Assembly (NCBI GenBank): GCA_937889485.1
Contig: CALAPG010000242.1
Span: 1 to 12,745, forward strand
DNA length: 12,745 nucleotides
Direction: 5' to 3'
From: an uncultured Moraxella sp.
Lineage (GTDB): Bacteria > Pseudomonadota > Gammaproteobacteria > Pseudomonadales > Moraxellaceae
Position 1 is the first letter of the stretch. Every line of letters starts with the position of its first letter. The translations under genes and the position numbers were made by a program. The notes under the pieces were generated by a model that did not search any database, was not told the origin of the DNA, and worked only from the letters and a program-made list of their open reading frames with translations. Positions 6,602 through 12,745 of this stretch are shown piece by piece.

Positions 6602-7099
6602 ATGGTTTCATTGATTTCGCCTTCTAAAACATCGGCTCATCATCACCATAGCCGCCCATTGACCAAGGGAGAAAAAGCGATTGCTTATAGTGTATTTGGT
6701 GATGCCCTACAGCTTGATAATATTCGCCTAAAAACTGCCTGGTGGGTACTCAAAGGCTATGCCGTAAGCCCCAATGGGCATGTGTATTTTCATCCAGCGG
6801 ATTTTTGTGAGGATTTTAGCCAGCAAAGCTTGGGGCAGCGCGCGTGGCTGGTGCACGAACTCACCCATATTTGGCAGATTCAGCAGGGGGTGCAGGTTTT
6901 TTGGCGGGCGCTGCTTAATCGCCGCTATGGCTATCAATTGCAGCCCAATCGGTTGTTTGCAAGTTATGGGGTAGAGCAGCAAGCACGCATGGTGGAGGAT
7001 TATTATAAGCGGCGCGAGCAACAACAAAATGAGCAGCCATGGGTAGCAATGATTCCGTTTGCGCCCGCCAGCCGTTGCCAAATCCCTATATTTGGTTAG
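6602..7099 (+). CDS. Vgr-related protein with HELTH metallopeptidase-like motif
   Basis: A 165-residue protein recognised only at family level: it resembles small proteins annotated 'Vgr-related', distant kin of the DUF4157 (eCIS-core) group. It has a FGDAL-x-LDNIRL segment, SPNGHVYFHP (57-66), and WLVHELTHIWQ (82-92), where H85-E86-x-x-H89 is a zinc-binding HExxH. A later acidic pair in VEQQARMVEDYY (E125, E132) could supply the third ligand. There is no signal peptide or membrane segment, and a HHHH run occurs near residue 14. ATG at 6602 is chosen because AGG at 6591-6593 is 8 nt away; a TTG at 6596 is too close. It stands alone, with no secretion or phage-tail genes nearby. Whether it is an active peptidase is unknown. 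Confidence 0.7.
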   Translation: MVSLISPSKTSAHHHHSRPLTKGEKAIAYSVFGDALQLDNIRLKTAWWVLKGYAVSPNGHVYFHPADFCEDFSQQSLGQRAWLVHELTHIWQIQQGVQVFWRALLNRRYGYQLQPNRLFASYGVEQQARMVEDYYKRREQQQNEQPWVAMIPFAPASRCQIPIFG

Positions 7100-7116
7100 G
7101 ATCGGTGTGGGTAAAA

Positions 7117-7135
7117 GCTTAAGGTTAGGTTAAGC
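7117..7135 (+). promoter_or_regulatory. PmrA-box-like site upstream of the eptA/mcr-like gene
   Basis: CTTAAG (7118-7123), five bases, then GTTAAG (7129-7134) reproduces the known PmrA direct-repeat pattern (C/T)TTAA(G/T)-N5-(C/T)TTAAG with one changed base. Seen as an inverted repeat it is GCTTAA-N7-TTAAGC. In enterics and Acinetobacter PmrA activates eptA/pmrC. Here the site lies about 54 nt upstream of the -10 element, somewhat farther than usual. Function is inferred. Confidence 0.5.
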
Positions 7136-7166
7136 AAATGCGTGTAACATCGCGTGATTCAGCCAG

Positions 7167-7193
7167 TTTTTTTTGTATTTTTTTTTGTATAAT
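7167..7193 (+). promoter_or_regulatory. T8GTAT tandem duplication forming the -10 of the eptA/mcr-like gene
   Basis: The 12-nt sequence TTTTTTTTGTAT occurs twice in exact tandem (7167-7178 and 7179-7190). The end of the second copy plus AAT makes a consensus TATAAT at 7188-7193. No good -35 is found 16-18 nt upstream, only T-rich DNA, so transcription may depend on an activator. Transcription would start near 7200. Confidence 0.65.
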
Positions 7194-7237
7194 GGCGCTT
7201 TAGGATAGTCGTAAATAAAGTGAGCATAGGAATGGCA

Positions 7238-8869
7238 ATGGCAAATTCTCGTTGGGTTGCAAAGTTGCAGCAGGGCATTAATGCCTACGTACTGATGGCG
7301 CTGGTCGCCATTTTTTTGACCTTAACCGCCAATATTACTTTTTTTAGTCAAGTAAATGCAGTTTATCCATTTTTGCAACACGTGGGCTTTGTATTGTCGC
7401 TTGGCGTGGTTGTTATTGGAATTATGTTGCTGCTCATGGTACTGACAGGCTATCGCTATACCCTAAAAGCGGTCTTGATTTTTTTGTTGCTAAGCGCAGC
7501 AGTCACCGCCTATTTTACCGACACTTACGGTACGGTATATGATGTCAATATGCTGCAAAATGCGTTACAAACCGACAAGGCAGAAAGCGCGGATTTGTTT
7601 AATCTAAATTTTATTATGCGCGTGCTGCTGCTTGGGGTGTTGCCTAGTGTGTGGGTGGCGTGGCAAAAGATTAATTTTGCGCCGCTCAAGCGTAGCCTTT
7701 GGCAACGGGGGCTGGCGCTTTTGTTTAGTTTGGCATTGGTTGGGCTGCCTATTTTTGCTTTGGGTCAAAATTATGCCAGTTTTTTTCGTGAACATAAGCC
7801 ATTAAGAAGCTATACCACGCCACTCACGCCTATTTATGCGCTAGGCAAATTGACCAGTCTACAAATCAATAAAGCGCGCGCCCCCAAAGAACAAATTATG
7901 CACGCCACGGACGCGGTGCAATCTAGCCTGCCTAGCAGTCGTAAGCCCAAACTGATGGTAATGGTGGTGGGCGAGACCGCGCGCGCTGACCATGTACAAA
8001 TGAATGGCTATGACCGTGTGACCTTCCCCCAAATGGCAGCAACGGCAGGGGTCACCAACTTTAGCCAAGTGATTGCTTGTGGCACATCAACCGCCTATTC
8101 TGTGCCTTGTATGTTTAGCTATGTGGGTATGCAAGAGTATGATGTGGACACCGCAGGCTATCATGAAAATGTGCTCGATACCCTGCACCGCCTCAACGTC
8201 AATATTTTATGGCGCGATAATAACTCCAGCGCCAAAGGTGTCACCGACCGCTTACCCGCCAGCGTATTTGCGGATTATAAAACCGATAAAAATAACCCCA
8301 GTTGCCATACCAACCCGTATGGGGAATGCCGTGATGTGGGGATGTTGGTAGGGCTTGATGACTACGTCAAGCAGCATGCTAACCAAGATATCTTGATTGT
8401 ATTGCATCAGATGGGCAACCATGGTCCTGCTTATTTTAAACGCTATGACAAGCCATTTGAAAAATTTACCCCAGTTTGCCAAAGCAACGAGCTTGCCAAA
8501 TGTGACCCCAAAACCGTCATCAATGCCTTTGACAACGCGTTACTAGCCACCGATGATTTTTTGGCAAAAACGGTCAACTGGCTCAACCAATACGACAACC
8601 AGCATCAAGTGGCAATGCTATACGTGAGTGACCATGGCGAAAGTTTGGGTGAAAACGGTATCTACTTGCATGGCATGCCTTACAAAATCGCCCCAAAAGC
8701 GCAAAAACATGTGGCATCGATGTTTTGGGCAGGCAAAAACTCAGGCATTCAAAGCGTGCCTAGTGATACAAGCCTCACTCACGACGCCATCACGCCAACA
8801 CTGTTAACCTTATTTGATGTGCGTACCCAAGCCCTACAGGGTAAACCCTTGTATATCAAAGCAGATTAG
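7238..8869 (+). CDS. eptA: Lipid A phosphoethanolamine transferase, MCR/ICR family
   Basis: This inner-membrane enzyme moves phosphoethanolamine from phosphatidylethanolamine to lipid A phosphates at the periplasmic face, lowering negative charge and polymyxin binding. The 543-residue product has five N-terminal membrane helices (about 16-36, 49-69, 75-94, 125-143, 157-176) and a sulfatase-fold periplasmic domain. From ATG 7238 the numbering matches MCR-1: nucleophile T285 in CGTSTAYS, E246, D465, H466, H390, H395, H478 and K333, plus cysteine pairs 281/291, 356/364 and 414/422. AGGA 6 nt upstream supports this start; GTG at 7220 would add six residues. Segments such as FTDTYGTVYD and MLQNALQTD are as I remember in MCR-1. 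It sits 2 nt from a PAP2 gene. The MCR/ICR-type assignment is strong; percent identity is not computed. Confidence 0.95.
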   Translation: MANSRWVAKLQQGINAYVLMALVAIFLTLTANITFFSQVNAVYPFLQHVGFVLSLGVVVIGIMLLLMVLTGYRYTLKAVLIFLLLSAAVTAYFTDTYGTVYDVNMLQNALQTDKAESADLFNLNFIMRVLLLGVLPSVWVAWQKINFAPLKRSLWQRGLALLFSLALVGLPIFALGQNYASFFREHKPLRSYTTPLTPIYALGKLTSLQINKARAPKEQIMHATDAVQSSLPSSRKPKLMVMVVGETARADHVQMNGYDRVTFPQMAATAGVTNFSQVIACGTSTAYSVPCMFSYVGMQEYDVDTAGYHENVLDTLHRLNVNILWRDNNSSAKGVTDRLPASVFADYKTDKNNPSCHTNPYGECRDVGMLVGLDDYVKQHANQDILIVLHQMGNHGPAYFKRYDKPFEKFTPVCQSNELAKCDPKTVINAFDNALLATDDFLAKTVNWLNQYDNQHQVAMLYVSDHGESLGENGIYLHGMPYKIAPKAQKHVASMFWAGKNSGIQSVPSDTSLTHDAITPTLLTLFDVRTQALQGKPLYIKAD

Positions 8870-8871
8870 TT

Positions 8872-9663
8872 ATGACTGTCAACTTGCCTCAGCGCTCTGT
8901 TAAGATAAGCCGCTGCCCTAGCCTGACTATCAAAAAATTTAGCGCCCTACAAGCCTTACTAGGCTTGGCAGCGGTATTGTTGTTCACGGCAGTATTTGAG
9001 CATAGCGCGCTTGATTTGGCGGTAAGTCAGCATTTTTATGTCACCCATACGGGTTGGCTAATTGCCAAAAGTGCCCTATTGCCAGACTTGATTTTTTATG
9101 ACATTCCCAAAAAAACGTTAATTATTTTTGAGATTTATTTGCTAATGGCGCTACTACAGCGCTACGTGTCTGCGTTAGCCGCCCCGCCGCGGTGGCTGCA
9201 CGGTTTGGTACAAAAAACGGCATGGTTTCGGGTTTTTCTGCCGTTATCACTGGCTGAAATGGGCTATGTGGCGGCTGCGATGGTATGCGTGCCATTGATC
9301 ACCGCGTCGCTTAAAGGCGTCACCCATGTGGTGTGCCCAAGCCATTTACAGATTTTTGGCGGTGAGTTTGCTTATCTGAGTATTTGGCAAAATATGCAAG
9401 CGGGAACAGATGCCAAGTGTTTTCCTGCTGCCCATGCCAGTGCTGGGTTTGCGTTATACGCGTGGGCATTTGTGCCAAGTTTATGGCAGTATCGCTGGCG
9501 TATTGCCACAGCCGTCACCGTACTGGCGTGGCTTATGGGTGGCTACAAAATGCTAATCGGCGACCATTTTTTGAGCCACACCGTGGTATCGATGTGTTTG
9601 GCATGGACGATTTGTAGTGCGCTGGCTTGGTTGTGGTGCCGCTATTATGATGCGTGTGCCTAG
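8872..9663 (+). CDS. PAP2-family membrane phosphatase (mcr-associated type)
   Basis: A 263-residue integral inner-membrane phosphatase, probably acting on lipid phosphates such as undecaprenyl or lipid A phosphates or phosphatidate at the periplasmic face. About six hydrophobic helices can be traced (roughly 25-44, 82-97, 125-147, 186-203, 207-224, 236-256). The three PAP2 motifs are present in variant form: C1 K148-x6-C155-P156, C2 P185-A-A-H188, and C3 K226-x5-H232-x3-H236 in place of S-R-x5-H-x3-D. The catalytic histidines are kept. It begins 2 nt after the transferase stop with no clear ribosome site of its own, so translation is likely coupled. The mcr-1 mobile cassette carries a pap2 gene in the same position. 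The substrate is uncertain. Confidence 0.88.
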   Translation: MTVNLPQRSVKISRCPSLTIKKFSALQALLGLAAVLLFTAVFEHSALDLAVSQHFYVTHTGWLIAKSALLPDLIFYDIPKKTLIIFEIYLLMALLQRYVSALAAPPRWLHGLVQKTAWFRVFLPLSLAEMGYVAAAMVCVPLITASLKGVTHVVCPSHLQIFGGEFAYLSIWQNMQAGTDAKCFPAAHASAGFALYAWAFVPSLWQYRWRIATAVTVLAWLMGGYKMLIGDHFLSHTVVSMCLAWTICSALAWLWCRYYDACA

Positions 9664-9684
9664 CGGCTCATACGGTTTTTTTGG

Positions 9685-10377
9685 CTATTTTTTTGACGTC
9701 TCTAACGGGTTGATGGTCATTACCACTTTATAGCCGTTAGGGTGTCTTGCGGTTAAGCGGCTAGGCAGGGTTGTTGTGGTGTTGGCATAGCTAAATTGGG
9801 CTTGCCAATCGCCATTTTGCGCGCTGATTAAGCGAGATTGCGGGTCTTGCTGGCTATGACTATCGCTGGGCGCAGATTGCCCTTGGATCCAATAAGATAG
9901 CTGAGAGATGGGTGCTTGCCAGCCTGTGGCTTGTAATATTAGTGCTTCTGGGGTGGCGGCGTTGATTGTGCCTTTGTCATTGGTGAGGGTGGCAGATTGA
10001 CCGTTGTAGCTAATATTGGTTTCGCCTGCATTGAGTGCGCCTGCTAGGTTAATGGCAAAATTTTGTCCTTGCTGTGACCACACATAAAACGCACTGCCTG
10101 CTTGTTTTGGGGTGGTGACACCAATTTTACCATTGATGGTAAACTGTGCAGTAGGAGGCGTCGATACGGCATCGGCAGTATTGGCAGCGTGTGGCGCTGT
10201 GTCAGAGGGGGTGGTGACGGGTGCTGGCGCTGGTATCGTGGTCGCTACCACGGGTGTGGGGGCAGCGTTGGGTGCTTTTTGCAGGGATTGACAGCCCGAT
10301 AAGGTGACAAGCCCAAGCGCGATCACGGCAGTGCTAGATAATGGGCGAGTGATGTGACAACGTGATAAAAAATCCAT
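9685..10377 (-). CDS. lolB: Outer-membrane lipoprotein receptor LolB
   Basis: LolB accepts lipoproteins from LolA and inserts them in the outer membrane. The 230-residue precursor has a lipoprotein signal peptide with lipobox LSGC, so acylation at C29; residue +2 is Gln, not Asp, consistent with outer-membrane sorting. A Pro/Ala/Thr-rich linker of about 45 residues (35-80) follows, then the LolB half-barrel domain starting FTINGKIGV, with GSAFYVWSQQGQNFAINL, ATGWQAPISQLSYWIQG and LPSRLTARHPN. E. coli LolB is about 207 residues; the linker explains the excess. ATG 10377 has GAGG 5 nt upstream; the frame is open to 10569 but without a ribosome site. It lies downstream of the TPR gene, 243 nt apart, and is convergent with pap2, 21 nt apart, with T runs but no hairpin. 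ispE is not next to it. Confidence 0.88.
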   Translation of the reverse strand: MDFLSRCHITRPLSSTAVIALGLVTLSGCQSLQKAPNAAPTPVVATTIPAPAPVTTPSDTAPHAANTADAVSTPPTAQFTINGKIGVTTPKQAGSAFYVWSQQGQNFAINLAGALNAGETNISYNGQSATLTNDKGTINAATPEALILQATGWQAPISQLSYWIQGQSAPSDSHSQQDPQSRLISAQNGDWQAQFSYANTTTTLPSRLTARHPNGYKVVMTINPLETSKK

Positions 10378-10495
10378 AAAAACCTCAGTAATACGCCGTT
10401 CAAAAAATTTAATCGGGCGTTTTTGATGTTGTGATTGCAGGGTGACTATTTGTTGGGTATTTGCACTCTGTCTTAGGCATATTATCTTAGACATG

Positions 10496-10514
10496 TTAAG
10501 CGCTTTTTGCTTAA
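10496..10514. repeat. Inverted repeat upstream of lolB
   Basis: TTAAGC (10496-10501) and GCTTAA (10509-10514) form a 6-bp stem with a 7-nt T-rich loop in the 243-nt TPR-lolB gap. It has no following U tract, so it is not a clear terminator. The arms equal those of the PmrA-like site near 7117-7135, but the inner sequence does not keep the half-site spacing. The rest of this gap shows no small gene with a ribosome site. Confidence 0.4.
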
Positions 10515-10620
10515 TTGCACAAAAATAGTGACTGCGTAGTGGTGCGTGGGTGAGTGTGCTGTGCCACACTGCAAATGCTAAGTTGCCACAGACGCAGCGC
10601 TCCAGATTAAGCGTTAAGGA

Positions 10621-12417
10621 TTAATTGATTTTTTCGGGTTGGTAATCAAGCTCGTTGCGTAAAATCTGTTCTATGCGCGTGGCTTCTGTTTGGTTGCCCA
10701 AATTTTGATAGGCTTGCTGCAGCAGCAAACCACTAATCACATCAGGAATAATATCAAAATTGTCTGACAATAAGCTGATGACGGCAGCATTATCAGCTTG
10801 GTGCAGCGCTTGCTGTGCCAAAATTTGCCGCGCTTTTAGCCCCACCTCTTTATCATTGACCAAAGGCGCTAATAACCCTGCCACTTCCTCGCTGTTTTGT
10901 TTAAGATTGACCAACGTTTGTGCATATGCTAGCAAATAATCCATATTGCTGGGCGAAAGGCGTAGCAGCTCTTTTAGCAAACGCAGCTTGGCAGCAAAAT
11001 CTTCCTCAGGCAGTAACTGTACTTTGGCAAATAAAATATCACTATTCTCGGGTAAACTGGTTTGGGCGCTATTTAACAGTGCCAACGCTTGTGGTAACTG
11101 GTTGTCTTGACGCAAGATATTGGCTTGCAATATATAGCTTTGGGCGGTAAAACGGTCAAATTGTTCGCGTAATTTGATGGCGCTAGCGATCGCCTCGCTA
11201 TAGCGCTGCTGACTGAGCAATAACTCAATTTGCTGTTGGCGAGATTTTAGCACCAAATCTGGCTGCATGACTTTACCATAAAAAACAATGGCATCGCTAA
11301 TTAGCGCTTGGCGCTCGGCGCTCACCGCAAGATAATAATACGCTTGATCTTTAAAGTTGGCGCTGGCGGTGAGTTGCCTCAGCAGTTTGTTGGCAGCTGT
11401 GTAGTGCTTGAGGTCTAACCCTACCAACGCTGCCAATAGCTTGATTTCTTCATCTGCCAAAAATTTTTTGTTGGCGGGTGCATTTAATTGCTGCCAGACT
11501 TGTTGGCTTTTACCTTGATTGAGCAAATAGCGAATTTGATAAATAAATAACCCTTTATTGGTGGGCACCGCTTTGCGTGCTTGCTCAATAAACACACTCA
11601 CCGCTTGGGGGGTAGTTAATGCTTGCAAAATATCGGCTTTTAGAGTCAAAAAAGCAGGACTTTTTGGGTTTTTTTTGAGGGCTTTGTTAATCTCAACCAA
11701 CGCGGCTTTGGGTGACTGAAATTGCAATAACAGCCCTGCTTTCATGACCAACAATGACGGATTATTTTTGATATCAAGCTTGTTGAGCGTGCTTAATAAC
11801 TCGGCTTGGTCACGGGTTTGGGTAGGATAAATTCCAATCAAAATTTGGCTAAGATCGGCATCGGGATCATATTGCAAAATTTGATTGAGTTTTTGTCCTG
11901 CCAGCTCATACTGGTGCGCTTTAAGTGCCAAATGGGTTACATAAAAAATAGCGGGAATATGATCGGGGTTTTGTTGCTGCCAGTCATTGGCAAAAATCAA
12001 GGCGTCTTCGGGCTGCTCATGCTGCAAAGATAACCCGAGCGCCCGTTCAAATACAGGGGCGGCATCTGCCAAAAAAGATTGTTGTTTGTAAGTAGCGAGC
12101 GCCTGTGGCATCCGCCCACGATCGGCATCAAACTCTGCCATCATAATCGCGTATAAACTAGGCTGGGCGCTGGCTTGTTGGGTGCTAAGCGCCGCCACAG
12201 GTGGCAAAGTAGCCGTCGCTGCCACGAGCGGCGAAGCCAATCCGACCGTTATCACCAAACTTGTCGTAGAACTAAGCCTAAAAAATGATAAAAAAAAGTT
12301 AGGCGCTAACCATAAGCGACCACGCGGCACAATATTTTGCCAACCGTGTACCACAAAAAACGTTGCCAGAGAGTTGGGCAACCATTTTATTAAGAAGGGT
12401 GAAAATAAGTTTAACAT
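10621..12417 (-). CDS. TPR-repeat periplasmic protein, LbcA-like
   Basis: A 598-residue, helix-rich protein made almost entirely of degenerate tetratricopeptide repeats; clear units include PALVEINKALKK-like and EAIASAIKLREQF-like segments with A/L/Y spacing through about 90-590. Its place directly upstream of lolB matches P. aeruginosa PA4667 (LbcA), the TPR partner that helps the protease CtpA degrade cell-wall hydrolases. LbcA is a lipoprotein, but here no lipobox is present and the protein appears to lack cysteine entirely. A hydrophobic stretch near 50-67 (TTSLVITVGLASPLVAA) could be a signal peptide, implying export. The ATG at 12417 has no convincing ribosome site, so the true start may lie downstream, for example at a GTG near codon 30. 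LbcA-like is a context-based inference. Confidence 0.8.
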   Translation of the reverse strand: MLNLFSPFLIKWLPNSLATFFVVHGWQNIVPRGRLWLAPNFFLSFFRLSSTTSLVITVGLASPLVAATATLPPVAALSTQQASAQPSLYAIMMAEFDADRGRMPQALATYKQQSFLADAAPVFERALGLSLQHEQPEDALIFANDWQQQNPDHIPAIFYVTHLALKAHQYELAGQKLNQILQYDPDADLSQILIGIYPTQTRDQAELLSTLNKLDIKNNPSLLVMKAGLLLQFQSPKAALVEINKALKKNPKSPAFLTLKADILQALTTPQAVSVFIEQARKAVPTNKGLFIYQIRYLLNQGKSQQVWQQLNAPANKKFLADEEIKLLAALVGLDLKHYTAANKLLRQLTASANFKDQAYYYLAVSAERQALISDAIVFYGKVMQPDLVLKSRQQQIELLLSQQRYSEAIASAIKLREQFDRFTAQSYILQANILRQDNQLPQALALLNSAQTSLPENSDILFAKVQLLPEEDFAAKLRLLKELLRLSPSNMDYLLAYAQTLVNLKQNSEEVAGLLAPLVNDKEVGLKARQILAQQALHQADNAAVISLLSDNFDIIPDVISGLLLQQAYQNLGNQTEATRIEQILRNELDYQPEKIN

Positions 12418-12715
12418 CCAAAATTTTATACTGACCGTTGGGTAAAAAGGGCAAAATGCAGGGACATCACCGCCGCTACTAACAACAAAAATCTAACCAC
12501 GGCGCGTTTAAACAAGCAATAAGTTGTCTATCATATCGGGTTAAAAAATAATATGTAACAAAATGTTGAAAAATAAAATGTGATTATACCCACAGTCTAG
12601 GATTAACTATGTAGAAATACTGTTAACTCGATTAAGTGGGGATAAATGCGGCATGACAGGTTTTTGGTGTAGTAACGCCAAATTTTGCTATTTTTTATCC
12701 TCCGTTGCCGTAAAA
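12418..12715. other. AT-rich intergenic region upstream of the TPR gene
   Basis: I see no gene here. ATGs at 12454, 12579 and 12653 (among others) open frames of only a few codons. On the minus strand a consensus TATAAT (12583-12588) about 166 nt before the TPR start is a candidate promoter, without a good -35. In related bacteria hemA is divergent from this TPR gene; its start is not within the window. Confidence 0.5.
12583..12588 (-). promoter_or_regulatory. Possible -10 element for the TPR-lolB genes
   Basis: TATAAT on the minus strand preceded by GTGGG. No recognisable -35 lies 15-19 nt upstream, so this is only a candidate. A second, weaker TATGAT lies closer to the gene, at about 12531-12536. 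Confidence 0.3.
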
Positions 12716-12745
12716 CCACCGACTTCAGGCGGTGGATATAAGGCA
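12711..12745 (+). mobile_element. Probable left end of an IS200/IS605-family (IS1341-type) element
   Basis: CCACCG (12716-12721) and CGGTGG (12730-12735) form a 6-bp stem around ACTTCAGG, extended by one C-G pair past an A-G mismatch with loop TTCA. It is followed immediately by ATATAAGGCA at the window edge. An imperfect hairpin of this kind plus the ATATAAGGC leader is typical of subterminal ends that precede tnpB in IS605/IS1341 elements. No transposase codons are inside the window, so the element's content and completeness are unknown. Confidence 0.6.

Noticed and set aside
9664..9694. Terminator between pap2 and lolB
   Set aside because: T runs are present but no hairpin can be formed beside them on either strand.
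10102..10302. Gly/Arg-rich plus-strand frame opposite lolB
   Set aside because: Its odd composition comes from the reverse of the Pro/Ala/Thr-rich LolB linker.
10378..10569. N-terminal extension of lolB to 10569
   Set aside because: The extension has no ribosome site and would bury the lipoprotein signal peptide about 65 residues inside; ATG 10377 has a good GAGG.
12541..12660. DnaA-box-like or origin-like AT-rich sequence (e.g. TGGGGATAA)
   Set aside because: Single imperfect matches only, no cluster of boxes, and no dnaA, dnaN or gidA genes nearby.

Overview
The window looks like a chromosomal segment from a gamma-proteobacterium of the family Moraxellaceae, most likely Moraxella (M. osloensis-like). 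This rests on three things recognised from memory, not on a search: an MCR/ICR-type phosphoethanolamine transferase followed at once by a PAP2 phosphatase, the TPR protein-lolB pair usual in Pseudomonas and Acinetobacter relatives, and the style of the housekeeping genes. No species call is certain.

Left part (1-5850). anmK (peptidoglycan recycling, minus strand) is divergent from tyrS (tyrosyl-tRNA synthetase, plus strand). Between them lies an almost symmetrical promoter region with two facing TGCTATAAT elements and a central GCGCGC palindrome. tyrS heads a tight plus-strand run: a D-2-hydroxyacid dehydrogenase, a RimJ/RimL-type acetyltransferase, an FKBP-type prolyl isomerase with an unusual insertion, a class I methyltransferase and a DUF1653 protein. 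Junctions are ATGA overlaps, a 6-nt gap, a 37-nt gap holding a 16-nt duplication, and a 20-nt overlap. The run ends in a 16-nt tandem repeat that merges into an intrinsic terminator.

Middle part (5850-7100). A tRNA-Phe (GAA) gene on the minus strand has a clear sigma70 promoter, the terminator just named, and an acceptor-stem C-A mismatch. Next come a small GNAT protein on the minus strand, possibly PanZ/PanM-like, and a divergent small protein with an HELTH metallopeptidase-like motif.

Right part (7100-9663). This is the most notable locus: an eptA/mcr-like lipid A phosphoethanolamine transferase plus a PAP2 phosphatase, only 2 nt apart. From its best start codon the transferase carries every catalytic, zinc-binding and disulfide residue of MCR-1 at the same residue numbers. 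The leader holds a PmrA-box-like direct repeat (CTTAAG-N5-GTTAAG) and an exact 12-nt T8GTAT tandem duplication that creates the -10 element. The pair would modify and dephosphorylate envelope lipids, affecting polymyxin susceptibility.

Far right (9685-12745, minus strand). lolB (outer-membrane lipoprotein receptor) lies downstream of a large TPR-repeat protein resembling LbcA but with no lipobox. The last ~330 nt are non-coding as far as I can see and end in a hairpin plus ATATAAGGC leader typical of an IS200/IS605-family (IS1341-type) element end. Neither ispE nor hemA, the usual neighbours of this pair, is in the window.
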